NCBI RefSeq assembly: GCF_910592395.1
Contig: NC_088318.1
Span: 2,418,001-2,482,000 of the forward strand
Direction of reading: 5' to 3'
DNA from: Lineus longissimus
Lineage: Eukaryota; Nemertea; Pilidiophora; Heteronemertea; Lineidae
Length of the DNA stretch: 64,000 nt
Shown here: positions 35,601 to 49,039 of the stretch, in pieces
Layout of the letters: the number at the start of each line of letters is the position of its first letter
Numbering within the stretch: position 1 is the first letter of the stretch
Translations under genes and position numbers: made by a program
Notes under the pieces: model-generated
What the model saw: only the letters and a program-made list of their open reading frames with translations
What the model was told of the DNA's origin: nothing
Databases searched by the model: none

Positions 35601-35735
35601 TTTATTACATAAAAATAAATGCAGTACAATTACGCATATGATTTTCAATCTCAGAGTCATAGCAATTATTATTTCATAGGCATATGGCCTGTACAGAAGT
35701 CCTCCAGAATAGTAAGAAGCAATTCATTCTGCACA
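35601..35735 (-). terminator. WDR89: WDR89 3' UTR and poly(A) signal
   Basis: TTTATT at 35601-35606 reads AATAAA on the minus strand, 130 nt beyond the WDR89 stop codon. This gives a short 3' UTR with cleavage expected near 35585. Confidence 0.65.
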
Positions 35736-38700
35736 TCAGTAGGGTTTATCCCGCTGCTTTTTACCTCGCTCTTTTTTCTTTGATTTAAGTTTTGCTCCAT
35801 CCTCCACTTTCTGAAAAGATAAAAGCAAGTAGAAAGATGAGTACACAGTCATACATATTTTCAGAGGATTTTTTGAGAAGTGCTGCAATTCCCAGTCGCT
35901 GAAAAAAGGCAGCAATGTTCAGGAATAGATATGGTACTCAGAACAAAACACCCTGAAAAACTGAAAATGTTGTCCAGAGAACTGCCCTTACTTGCAATAA
36001 GAGGACTCTAAAATGCTCATTTTTTGTCCGATTTCAAAACTTCAAAGGTCAACTGTGAGCTGAGGCATGAATCTTTCCTTTTTTGCTGTCAACTTAACCC
36101 TTTTATGAGCTGAAATAACAGAAATCTTCAAAAAATCGAAAATGTCACATCCCTTTATGTTTACTGCAAACACAGTCAGGTACAGTCAGTCACATCCTTC
36201 AAGGTGGCAATGGGTGATATGAATAAAGACTAGCAAATGCTTTTATCTAAAACTCCATGTACAATTACACTAGGCCTTTCTGTACAAAATTGAAGTAAAA
36301 GCATTTGCTAGACTTTATTCATATGAGCCCTTGTCTTGGAATGTGACCATCTAGAAAGTCGTGATGGCTCCTGACAGATATCGCAGTAAGTTTTCATTTG
36401 GAAGAAAAATGCCTCTTCTGAGCTGAAAGATCAGATCAAAGCATTAGTCCAGGCTAGTCATTTTACTTTCTGAGCAATGTGTGTATTATAAAATTACCAT
36501 ATCATGCCAACGGCAAGAATCCGGAAATTATATGATGTGGATCATTTTGAAACGATTGAATTTCAAATTAGAGTCCTCCAAATGTAAGTAGGCCTACAGC
36601 CTTAAGACTATTCATAAATTGCTTCTTGCTGTTTTTATGAGGTTCGGTCATTTGTAACAGTGTGTATCAGTGTGTCTACTGGTTGACACGAATTATTGAC
36701 AAGTCAATGCCAGTAAGGCCTTCTTCTTTTGAGGAAAAAAATCAATGACAGTTTTCAGGCAGCAGCTCAAGGATTTCACATTTCTTTTTACTTGCAGACA
36801 CTGTTGACAGTGATGCTGATTGGTTACAAACACATTTTGAGATAATGGGTTTTGGTGACAACCATGATGAAAGAAAATTTATAACACTGAAAAAAGTTTG
36901 TTTGTTTGTTTGTTCTGTGCATTGGTGACCCAGACCATGTTTTCATTCAGAATAACAAATAAGGAATGAAGTTTTTATTGAATGGTAGATAAGATGATTA
37001 AAATGATCCTTCACACAATGAAATAAAATGCATTGTCCAATGTACATTCCGATACGGTTAATCCTTAGATATCAAGTAACATTGATGTTACATAACACAG
37101 GACAAACAAGCAAGTAGAGCAAGCATCTTAAGTAGACAATTTTCTGGGACGAACATGGAAGTTACACAACAGGAATAATATAAACATGATAAATTCATAC
37201 CAGCAAATAAGAAGGAAATGACACTCGGAAATCATGAACTGATACAAAAAGGACATTTCATCAACAACTGGTGACACCAACTGGCCAGATCCCCCTTCCC
37301 ACCCATCAAAAAATTAAATAGAATATGAAAAGCATGGACAGTAATCATCTCGAACCCTCAATGTATTGATATTGCTAAGCTTTACAGATAACGCACGTCC
37401 AATATAGGCGAAGGCAGCACAGCTGGAAGTTCAGTAATGAGCCATCCTCTTTTAAACGGGGACTACAACACGACATTGAGGGAATAAGTATGCATTGAGT
37501 GACATGGCCTGATATTGTCAGGGTATTAATGAGCTAGCCAGCTAACCAGCTCAAAAAGAAAAAAACATGTTCTAGTATACTCATTATACTAAGTACCACA
37601 GTATCAATTTATGAAAACCTTGCTTTGATCACCACTTAATTTTTTATACAAAGTAGTTGAACAAAATAACCTTTTCACGCATTCCTTTTGATCTCAACCA
37701 GTTCGATTAGACAAACTTGACATACTCCAGAGAAGGAAAATTGCTAATTGAACTTTGGACTGATCAACTTAGGTGGCACACCTGTTATTGACATTCATAT
37801 ATAGATCATTGATAAATCATATTTCGTTGACACTTTTGGGGGCAATCGGCACGATAAATATAGGACAATTAGATGTCTAATACAGTACCTAGTTGAAATA
37901 GACACTCGGTATGAGAGATGACCAGGTCTGTGGCCCTATCAACTGGACCACTTGAATAAATTCTAGAAAATTTTTTAAATTTTAAATTTAAATTTTTTTC
38001 ACCAATTATGGAAAAAAAATCGTTTTTTCAATAATTCATCATTTTAATTTTTGCGAATTTGATTATTCGTGAAATCCACGAAAATAAAAATAAATTTTCA
38101 CAAAAAATTGATGTTTACAGCATAGGGTTCACACAATCATCCAACATACATCCCACTACTTTCAAAATTATCGAACAAAATTGTGCAACAGTAGGTGAAA
38201 TAAATATCATCATCCAATAGAAATATCAGTATAGATTTTGATATTGAAATTTCAGACTGGGAAGGTAAGAATCTAAATACAGCTTTGAGTGTCAACAGAT
38301 AAGGCCTCAAGTGGGAAGGTCTACCTCAAGTGGTGGCAAACAGGGACAGCCTAAGTGGACATGAGAGAGTTGAGGACATCAGCACTGGACAGGTTATCAC
38401 TAGACAATTTAGCCGTGGAATGATACGTATCAGCGATTGTCAACAGGGATTCCCTGGACTACTTTTTTACTGATGTAACTGCCTTACCGCATTTTCAGAG
38501 CATGGCAAATAGACCTGTCTGAGTGATAAGAGAACTATAGGACATCAGTACAAGTAGATGTTTAAAATTATTTGATGTGTAACTTGGGAGAAATAAGATA
38601 TGAAAACAGAAACACAATTTCAAATCAAAAATGTATTTCATCATTGCACAATCAATACAAATTACATCGAAGAACTGTACCTTTAAGTTACCAAATAAAT

Positions 38701-41700
38701 TAAAATCGATGCACTGGATTGCCCCTCAAAATGAAGTAAAACAAAACTCAAACTGTTAGTTTCAATTTGATCTCAAGTCGGATATGTCAATCAAAAATGA
38801 CATTAAGTGGCCAATCCTTGATTAACTTAAGAGAATGTCAAACATGAAAGAGCATGAATTTAGAAAAATGACACAGACCACATTCAGATATTTACTCCCG
38901 ATAATCGATGGGCAAGATGGCAGTCACACTGACAGGAACCTTGGCAGTGGCAGATGTAGGGGGTGGCCAATGAGGAATCCCCCCCCCCCCCCCCGAAAAA
39001 AATCATCAAACTGATTCAACCTTACCTTTTTTGGTGAAGTAACTTGATCAGATTTCCAAAGACAAACCATAGAATCTTCACCTCCTGTTACAAGGGTCTT
39101 GGACTGAAATGATAAAATTATGAAAAATGTGGTGAATTTCTCACATCCAGGATAATCATTTTTGGCTAAAAGTATAGTTTTACCGTTGTAACGTTCAGGT
39201 CGAACATAATTCAGAATTGAACAAGAAACATATTAACAATTGATTTGGCCTCACTGGATAGGTCAAAAAGGATGATCAATCTCCATGTGATTCCAATTAA
39301 ATTTAGGTCAATTTACATCTAAAAGATGATGATGAAAGATAATCAATTGTCTTCTAGTGTCAACTGTCCTGTGACACTTCAGATAACCGCATCTCAAGAT
39401 ACTAGTGCTTTATGGGAATTGAAGTGAAAACGTCATCACGATCGCAGAAACTCCTTACTTGCACTCCTGCACAAGAGATGTTGCGGGCTGCCTGCTGCTG
39501 CAAATTTCCTAGAATGACCAGATATTTATTGCGTTGAGCTTACAGCGAAAACTCCCTGCGTGAACACCTCTGTTAGCAGGAGAGACTCTCAAATAAGAAC
39601 ATTGATTCTGCACCAGAATCCTTTCCATTGAATTCTGCCTCTGTAATCAGGGCACCTCTCTTTTAAGGACATTATATGTCTGTCCAACAGGTGTCCTTCA
39701 TAGAGATGTTCTACAGTATTTTAGCACAGAGCATAACATAAACTTATGGACCGGTGCGAGAGTTTGTAACACCCTGTATAACGACATCCCTCTGCTATGC
39801 CTATAATTAACATGGTATTCCTAGAATAACCACATGGTTGTGGTACAGAGAGTTAAAACTTTAGCAGCATATTTCTAGATTCTGGTTTGTGGTGTCCACA
39901 CCTGTAGACTGTCTGGCTGCTCATATCTCACCGGACAAACAGTGGAGAGGCTTGAACTCGGTGCAAATCATAGTGCACCACTAGAAATGATAATGGGTAT
40001 GCAGCCCCCCCCCCCGCCCCATGTAGCAAGTTTTTTTGGTCAGTGGCAGCAAAACACTCTTTTTTGCTTCCTCCAGTCTTCATATTGGCCAAAATCTGCA
40101 TGAAACACTTGCTGACGGGGAGGGGGGGGGGGCTGCACAGTCTGCAGGTTTTGGTGATGACGAACCTCATTCCAACCCTGAAAGATGAGGGGGGGGGCAA
40201 ATACGGTAATAAAAGTGCCTTGACAAAGATCAAGGCAATATGGTCGATTCTATTCTCAAACCAGCATTTCTCATATCATAGGTGGCACAATAAACAAACA
40301 CCTCAACAAAATGTAATTTTCACACAGAATGGGTATGATACGACAAAATCATACTTTCTTGATAAGCTTTTCGTTTGCTGGGTCGGTTGAACCAACGAAC
40401 GGCAAGCAATCCGCCAACAGATCAGGTGGTCAGGTAAAACAGTAAATTTGATGAGTGGAAATTCCTAGTTGTTGATCTAGGCAGTGAGCACTGGGCGAGG
40501 TATTTGTGTATCGTGTTTATTCTGTCTGAAGGGAGTGCATCTCGGCCCAATCATTAATACCACAATCAGCGAGGACTACGGCATGGGATGTTTTCACCCC
40601 CCTCCCATTGGAAAAAAAGGTTAAAAACGGCCCTGCATGAAATAAGACAGCTCTGAAAGAGTGTCTATTCGGCGGTGTTTACAACAGGGTGACCCTCAAA
40701 TAAGAAAGCTAATCATAATTTTCCCCGAAGGTCTCAACCTACAGAGCTTGTGATAAACTCGGAAAGTAGTCCACACAATGACAGCCCATAGTAATGACCC
40801 CCTGAATAAAACCACGAAAACATTGCGTAAACAATGTTTAAGAAATGAGGCTCACATTTAAACTGAACTCCAAGTGTGTGTGCTTGTACTAAAACTATGC
40901 AAGGTTTAATGTCAGAACATACTGAAACCCTCACTGGTATCTCACTTTAGGCCCAATTCTAAAGGCCCGTGTGTACAAGAACTAACTCATAGGGGCGGGT
41001 ATCTTGTTAACCCTGATCACTTGATGTTATTAAAAACATTTTTTACGCTGTTTTGACTATCTCTAAGGCATTCTCATGACACAAGAAGAGACGACTCAGA
41101 CCAAAGCATTGTTGGACTACAATATAATGATCAAAAGACTAAACACAGTTAGATTTGAACAATCTTTCTATTCAGCACTTAAAAGCCTAGTGACTTTTCA
41201 GCTTGACATTGAAATGTTTGTGTGTGGAGCAAAAACAGTCTTATGCAATAACTGTTTAGTATCAAACAAAGTTAGGAAATATGTTTGAGTGCTCCCCAGG
41301 AAAAGGGAGGAAATGTTAGCATTTTTCAGTTGAAGTATTCTAAGAATTTCAAACTTGGCAATTAGCAATGCTCTGGTCGTAGTTGTTGATGACTGGATGT
41401 GGGGAATGCATTTGGTGCAATCTCAAAATCGTCAACACTTTCAAAAAACATCCTTTGGGTTTTGTTTATCACAATTCTTCCACTACGCCAAGCCCACGAG
41501 ACTTTACTCCATACGTGATTGTCCCCCTCCGAAACTCACTCATGAAGCAAAGTGACTGTGTTCAGACCATGAGGCAATGAAAGCAAAGGAAATTGACCAA
41601 GAGGACTAGGGCCACTACGCTCATGCTTCATCAAAGTGAGATGCCTTGGATGGTCTGGGCATGATACTCAATCTTGAATCTCTAAGGGTCATTGGTGGCC

Positions 41701-44700
41701 AGAAAATGGTTCAAGGGATAAGCAGACGGACAGGATCGAGTAGGCGAGATGGCTGGATAAGGTGGAGAGACAGAAAAGATATAATAATCAGGTGCCTGAA
41801 TTTGCCGAGCACCATACGACCCACAGGAAACCAATAAAATGCTTTATAAATATCAACAATCTTACCACATTTCACATGAGTCAAAGCAAAGAAACCATAT
41901 CTCATCATGTTCTTACTGAACCTTGGTGCCAATGAGGCCCGGAGCATTTTACTTTTTTTCAAAAACAAAGATAAAATTTTACTTCTTTTGACAATGAAAC
42001 TACCAACACTTTTTGCCAGAGAATGCATATTTGTTGAAATATCACAGTGTGTGGGATAAATCCCTTTATAAGGGGATATTTTTAGACACAGACAAGCAAA
42101 TAATCAAATATGTAGGTTACTTAAAATACTCTTCTCGCAATTAGGGATTTGGCAAATATTGAATTGGCATTTGTTAACTGGTATTTTGAGGTCTTTAGCA
42201 AATTCTCAAGAACACTTCAATCTTCGATCTAATATAAATCATCTATAGTACAACAACATAACAATGTGTTACCAGGGCAACAAAATATTCAGATAGAAAT
42301 GGTGCACAAGAATCTTCTAAAACGAACTCAAACAGAGAGTTGGCTTCAATATTTAGCACAATTCTTCTACAAGGTTTGGTTCTGCCTTTGAATTATACAG
42401 AACATTAAACTTGATATTATCAATTTATTTTGGAACATAGGGCAATTTGCTTTTTTGCGAGGTATTGTCTTGTAACCCGTTTATGAGTGGAATATTATGC
42501 TTTCATGACTGTTAAATGAATTTATACATGCATTCTGGTTGTGACTTCATCCTCATCAGACCTATTTCGGATGAATATTTGCATGGGGGAGAAGGCCACT
42601 AAAAGGCCAGACCTCCAACCTGCCATGCTAACCTAATAAAAAGAAGTTGATTTGATATGAATTTAAACTTATGACCCCTTCATTTTGTCTTTTTGTCCAA
42701 CAGTTATTTCAAAGAAAGGAATTTCAAATTAAACAAAATGATTTTTAAATATTTTCCACGGCATAAGAACCATTATGTTACTTATGTTGGAAAATATTGA
42801 CATTTGAACTGCATTGTGGCCAGTTATGTTTTTCTAATGTATTCAGAGATAGACAGATATTGCAGAGTCATCTTGGTTCACTTCACAGGTCAAGTCAACA
42901 GGAACTACTTTTCCATTATCAATTTGAAGCTGCATTGATTTTCATGGGTTTTTATAATCCGAAGGTTTTTTTCTTAGGGGCCTGGAACGGGAAAAAACCT
43001 TGTCCCATTAGTTGTTACTGGGATGTTAATGATGTAAACAACCTGGAATATGATTCCTGGGGACAGGGTTTGTAAACTTTGATATTGCAGCTCAGACTGT
43101 GTTGACATCGCAGATTAGTGATTTACACCCTCTTCACGGGAGTCAATCAGTGCAGCGCAAGTGTGCCAGAAATTTCAGACCAAATTTTCGTCAAAACAAA
43201 GGTATACAATACCAGGTCAGCAAGAGTCAGATCACTGGTTGTGGTACTCATGCATAGGAGAATTATTGGTGAATTTTAACTCCTTGTATTGAAAAACCCA
43301 ATTTAAGAAGAATCTTCTCGGTCAAAAATACTGAAAAAGTTTATTTTGGCTTTTCAAGTACCAAGGGCGATCAATGGCATTGCGGTTAGAGTGGGTCATA
43401 ATCAGGAGGTTGTTGGTTTAACTCTAGGAAGGATCGCCGGTTTCATCTCGGTGTCCTTGAGCAAGACACCTAACCCTGCCTTGCTTCTCTCAACCCAGTA
43501 GAAGATGGGTACCAGTTCAGATTGGGGAAGTCAACCAGTGTTAGACCAGCATCCTATCCGAGGGAGTGATACTCCTAGTCGCTTGATGTTAGGGAATCCA
43601 GGATAAGCTCCAGTCTGATCGGCCGTGCCTGGCTAGGGCTATAGCCCAGCAGGCTTTATCTTTTATTTAAACTTTCTAATACCAAAAACCTGCCATCTCC
43701 ACCTTGGCGAATCAATGTCATACTAATTAGCCCTCCACAAGGAATCCAAGAGGTTTCTTTACAGACACTTGAGTTATAAATAGCGACAGACATGTTGTGC
43801 TGAGGAAAACAAGTGTCTAATTAGCTTGGGTTGGTAGCCTATGCATAGCAGGCTCGACCATGGTGAAGGACCCTACACCCACGTTATCGTTATAACATAC
43901 TCTAGTTTCACCATTCTAAGACCGGTTCTGAATATTTAATCCAAGCTTGATATCACGCACATATCTGTTCGATGCACTTCAGCATGTTCAGTTTAGATAA
44001 CCAATTGGTTGACGACACCAAGTTGTCCGATTGTCATGGCATAATGATCCCACGTGGCATTTTTTTCGTTTTCCTGGTACTTAATCAACGGGTCTTAGAT
44101 CTGTGAAACAAGAGTATGCTTGATATTTATCATAATGCAAGCATAATATGCAGTGAAAACAACATTACCACAGAAAGTTCTCTAATGCTTTTAACCCTGA
44201 GAAGTCAGGAAATAAAATGACTGTGGAAACAGTATTTACGGGTTTCCAGTATTAGACATTTTCTACAACAAGGGTTAAAATGATGCAGAGTTGAGTAATG
44301 AGTTGAGCCCTACCTTTTGGTCCCATGTCAAACATCGCAGTGTTGCTTTGTGACCCTTCGACAGACTATGAACGTGTGGCGCGCTGTTACCATCGACTGA
44401 GAAGATGTGGGTGGAGCCACTGAAAAAAGAAATAAAATAAAGAAAAAAATTGACATTCTCAATAGGTTGATGCAATTTGAACTATCCATCATCGCAGATG
44501 TCAAGGGATGGGGTTTGCGGATGAAATCCATAGTGTATGAATGAAATATCTACTCAAGGTAAATTACCTTAATTGCTAATGATAAACAAATTCTAATATA
44601 TTTAATTCTGTCCCTGTGACAGGGGTCTTGCTTACCTATGGTCTCCAGCAACAAGATACAAGTTGTCCGCCTCGTTGTCATAGAAACAGTCAACAAGATA

Positions 44701-47700
44701 GTCAATATGGTGGCTCTCCTGAAAGGCAAAACTTTTAAAAAATGTAGGGGAAATTCTTGGGCCTAACATAAACAAATCTTTGTAACATTACTTTGTTCAT
44801 CATCTGATGGATGTCAGACACTGCACTATCATATAGACTCACCATACCGGTGAGCAAAAAATTAAGAGTACAACTTTAACAGGTTCAACAAGAACATTCC
44901 TATTTTTTACAAAGTATAGCACTGGGCAAGACATAAGAGGTGAAAAGCGCATTGTACCCGAGTTCATATCATGCAAACTTTGTTTTCCCATTATAAAAAG
45001 ACAGCATGCCCAGGGGGCAGGCTTTGACGCAAATGATATGCGACGTGGTCCCACCTCATTGTAAAGCATTAAATAAGATCGCAGAGCCTAAATAAACATA
45101 TCTTGCCTTGACATAGACAGTGTGAACTGACTGCACCCAGAAAGGTGTGGTCATCCCCACTGGCCACAGGGAACTCATTTTCATATTTAGGATTACCATC
45201 GAGAGTGATATATATGTACCATAGATAAGTTTTGGTGCATAGCAGCTGCTCCTTGACACACAAGGGCGCACCCTGTGATGCCAGGAGCACTTTGAGAAGG
45301 GTTGACTTGAAAAAGTGCTGTAGAAATGCCAAAATTTAACTTTAAGAGGCACAACAAGTTCAAAATTCACAGATTCATTAAACTTTCAAATATTTACAAT
45401 CTTATAACCAATTCATTTGATACTTATAAGTATTTTACAGGAATACCCTCAGTTCTAAAAAAACTTTGTTACCCTAAGACACTGCATTTGTATGCACCAC
45501 TTTTGTATGAGAATTAATCTGTTGAATAAGTGGTTATTGGCAGCTCGAATTTTCCCTCAGAGACTATGATCACAGATCAATTAATAATACCACATATTTT
45601 GCAGTTATAGCATTCCCTGCTAGATGACAGCACCTCCTGAATCAAATTTTCTTGGGCTCAACCAAAGGAGGAGGGTTATGCCCGAGGTATGAAGTGCGAG
45701 TTGACAGAACATGATTGCCAGGTTGCAATGGTGGAAAAACGTTGGGGAAAGCTGTCCTGTCACGAATATAAATAGTGGGTAATGAGTTTGGGGTGAATTC
45801 CATGAGGCATGACCATCAGACAGTTGGAAACCACTGCCACCTTGGCCAAATCTCTGTGGCGATGAGACATTTTGTTTGCCGCGGAGCCAACCTGAAAATC
45901 TTGTATTGGAAATAAACACCTACCTCATTATCTTCTCGCAGGGACTTCAAATCACTCAGCATATCTCCCTGAAAGAAGAAAGACATTTGAGGGAGTACTG
46001 ATAATGACCTTTTGGGTATGCCCCGAGATGGGGCTGAAAATTGCTGTGGGCACTTGACTTGGACAGGCCAGGATACTTATTGTAGCAGGATTAAGGATGA
46101 GTGGCAAGTTTCATCTGGATTTAGCAATAAAAGCTCTGACAGAATGGCATAAAGGATATATTATTCTTTTTTCCCCTCCATCACACTTTTTTCTTACCTC
46201 TTCATTCCATACATACATAGTTTCAATACTGGTTGTGCAGTAGATGCTGTCCATGCCATCCCGCTTACACCAACCAATTTGATTCTGAAAAGAGGATCAC
46301 AGACAAATATGAAAGTGTACTTGCCAGAACTTTCGAACTGTTTTCATAAGAGACAGATACTGTGACAAGATGGCAGTACCCAGGACTGGAGGACAAGCTA
46401 AAGCCCTGGCTTTGCAAGGACACTTACCAAAAACAAGCCAGTACACCATCTTCTTCCTTGAATTTGATTTTCTTCAAGGCTGTATGCTACAACAACAGGC
46501 CTATGTTCTATGTCCAAGAGCTTTCTCTGCATGAATAACTGTTCAGTCATGGCTACATTGTTGGGCCATGTGGCCAATTTCTTAGTTTCCTAGAGTGGGC
46601 AGCTTTGCTTTGGTGTGGCCAGTCCACCAATCTCACACAAGACTCCACAGCCAAAACAGATAGTTTGACTTCACACAAGTCAACTAGTTTGCTCACCACT
46701 GAAGACTCTGCATTGAGTATCTGTGTTATTGCATTGTCTTCCCCCTGTTCTCTCAGGTCGAACAGGCAAACGAGGCCATCAACGGATCCACTCGCCATCT
46801 TGTGGAAGTGAGAGGGGTGGAATCTGACCTACAAGAAACAAGCAATTTATGAGCAGAATCTTCTCATTGTGTTCACTTGTCATGACGACAAGCAGTTGTT
46901 TTATTGTCTCAAAGCTAACAAGTCCATGAAAAGCAATACACTTGGGGAATCTCACAACAGATTCATATGTTCCTGTTTGGCCTGGCCTTGAGACTCTGGT
47001 CATGTCAACAGTATAACTTACTTGCGTTATGTGATCAGAATGTGAATCTGTAAATGTTCCAGTGGCATTTTTCATCCGCACATCCCTAAAATCAGAAATA
47101 GAATAAATTGGTAAATAGATACATATAATGTTGGCTGGTTTTAAGATGCCTTTAACTGCTATTGAGATTTAGTCACATACCATAACACACACAAAAATAT
47201 ATTTGTTTATGCTGCAGCAGATTTGTTTTCTCCGACGACCCAAGGCTAAAAGGAATGCCAATCAACCCTAACAATGACATTCAAATTTCCGCACCTTTTC
47301 ATAAAAGCCTGAGGGTCAGGTCATGTCCCAGACCGATCATACACATTTTCACTTACCAGAACACAATTAGAGCATCTTTGGATGACTCATCACACTCTGT
47401 GCCAGCACACAGCAACGCATCCATCGCACTGATATCACAGCTTAGGAATCTATTACCCGAAGACTCATACCCTGGAAGATGGAACGAAAGGGGGTGAATC
47501 TGATTCAATGCATGGCAAAAATAACATCAAGACGCCCTGGACAAATCTGGTGCTGAACATCCGGCCGTATTGGGTGACCTATGCCTATTCGGTTCCCTAA
47601 GATAACAAAACACTGCACTGCAGATTTGCGTCTACTCATGCAAGCGTAATAGTTTTCTCCCAGTCGATTTCATCAATTGGTGGTGAGATAACTGACAGCT

Positions 47701-49039
47701 TTGACTCAAATCATGCAAGAAGACTTCATCAAAGTCCAATAAGAAGACCATGATTTACCTTTGAATATTTGAGCTTCTTTTTTCCCTTTAATTCTAATAT
47801 CCCAGCATCTGTAAGTGAAGAAACAACAAAAGTCAAGGTCATATGAACCTAACAATCTAAACCTTATTCCTGGAAAATTTTGAGAAGGTAGTATGAATTT
47901 GACCAAAGAGATTTTTGGATTTGGTATCACAGATTCTAAGGCAATTTCACTTTATCAAACTTCTCATATCCTTCCCATGTCACAAAATACGGTCTGTCAT
48001 ATTTATTTCTGTCACATGGTGACCGCAATTTTTGAGGGAAAAGTTGTGTTGTACCTGATTGTTTCATCGATAGAAGATGTATACAGAAGATTGGAGTCAG
48101 TGTGACTGAATCGGATATCAGTGACGACATCAGTGTGACCTGCAAATTCAAGGCAAAGATGCATTTTCCAAGTTTCCCTGCGAACAGATTGTGCAGACGC
48201 ACAAGATCTGACTTTAGCAGTAGACATTTGTCAGATCGCTGTAATAATCCAATGTTTCTTTAAAGCAAATTGCAAAAAATTAGATGAAGAAATTTATTCA
48301 CTAATTCTATTTGGCGGCAGATGGAAGACTTTTCTAAGGAGTTAGATAGAAAATATATTGGTCTTATTTTTCTATTTTTATCATGTTAGCTAGGTCTATT
48401 GTGCATCACAACAGTTGGGATGCCAATTAGGATTATTTCTTAGTGACTGCATCTTCAGCCAGGGAGAGGCATTTATCACAAGCTATGTAGCTAACTGAGG
48501 TCAAATATAATGTGAGTTAATGAATTAGATCATTCTTAGCCAAGGTGTCAATCACTCACCTGATAACACTTGGAAGGAAGCGAGGTTGGATCTGTTGTAC
48601 AATCTTACACAGTAATCGGACGTTGTTGCAGCAAGGATCGGTGATGAATCTGAATATCTGCGAAGACAAGTTGGTTTCTTTATAACATGAGAGATAATCT
48701 ACTGTGCCAGCGCCAGCCACTTCTTAAAGGGGGACTATATGCAGGAGCAGCGGGGTAGAATAGGCCATCTGCGGGTGACTACCGGTAATATGCAGAGTAA
48801 AGGCACTTGGTCATGTTTTATTCACCACTAAATATATCCCTCGTCAAGTGTGGATAGTTCTGACGTACTCTGAGGTAGGAGATACCTCTATTGGGGACGC
48901 TGACTTTGACTTACTCTATTGGTGATGCTGTATGTAGCACATATTCAGGCTCCTTCTCTTTCAATGACACTGATGATTTGCCGGACAAACACAAGTCAGA
49001 GAGACGCCAAACCATTTCTGTCAATTCCTCTGCCGTCAT
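35736..49039 (-). CDS. WDR89: WDR89 WD40-repeat protein, complete, 13 exons
   Basis: Exons, minus strand: 49039-48915, 48657-48560, 48139-48055, 47808-47759, 47471-47357, 47085-47022, 46828-46697, 46284-46198, 45968-45924, 44718-44636, 44419-44314, 39103-39026, 35810-35736. Phases agree at every junction and give 380 aa (human 387). Family matches: KEPEYVLHT in exon 1; ETIRCWDIR and KDALIVFWDVRM (WD endings) in exons 3-6; THSDHITQVRFHP-like SHSDHITQVRFHP at exons 6/7; MASGSVDGLVCLFDL in exon 7; IYCTTSIETMYVWNEE in exon 8; GHKATLRCLTWD in exon 11; LVTGGEDSMVCLWK in exon 12. The C-terminus is a basic KKKERGKKQR tail, as in vertebrates. WDR89 is a predicted beta-propeller of poorly known function. 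Introns 11 (5.2 kb) and 12 (3.2 kb) are rich in repeats. Confidence 0.95.
36216..36325. mobile_element. Short hairpin element (WDR89 intron 12)
   Basis: A left arm ATATGAATAAAGACTAGCAA (extended to TGCTTTTA) is repeated inverted as TAAAAGCA..TTGCTAGACTTTATTCATAT. The arms are about 30 bp with one mismatch, separated by 50 bp. It looks like a very short foldback element or MITE. No second copy was seen in the window. Confidence 0.65.
36893..36912. repeat. (GTTT)n microsatellite
   Basis: About four tandem GTTT units in WDR89 intron 12. Confidence 0.7.
38979..38994. repeat. C16 homopolymer next to a WDR89 splice donor
   Basis: Sixteen consecutive C on the plus strand (G16 on the transcribed message) begin about 31 nt inside intron 12 from the exon 12 donor. 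Length may be assembly-dependent. Confidence 0.85.
39549..39719 (+). mobile_element. MITE family 1, diverged copy (WDR89 intron 11)
   Basis: CTCCCTGCGTGAACACCTCT, AATCAGGGCACCTCTCTTTT and the end AGATGTTCTACAGTA follow the order of the family. The CAGT start is lost or mutated. Confidence 0.65.
40001..40139. repeat. Inverted repeat with poly-C/poly-G arms (WDR89 intron 11)
   Basis: GCAGCCCCCCCCCCCGCCCC followed by ATGTAGCAAGT at the left pairs with ACTTGCTGAC.. and a G-run ending GGCTGCAC at the right. Frames on both strands across this stretch (39928-40390) are produced by the repeat. Another G-run lies at 40190-40198. A mobile origin is possible but there is no second copy in the window. 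Confidence 0.6.
43361..43672 (+). mobile_element. tRNA-derived SINE (WDR89 intron 11)
   Basis: The 5' part has a tRNA-like layout: an A-box-like GCATTGCGGTTAGAGTG and, about 35 bp on, a B-box-like GTTGGTTTAACTCTAGG. It continues with GGTGTCCTTGAGCAAGACAC, a conserved body motif I recall from SINEs of fish and marine invertebrates, then GATGGGTACCAGTTCAG and a GGCTATAGCCCAGCAGGC tail region. Length and order fit a SINE, not a working tRNA gene. Confidence 0.7.

Noticed and set aside
43361-43450. Functional tRNA gene
   Set aside because: The A- and B-box-like parts are recognisable but the acceptor stem does not pair and a SINE body follows directly.
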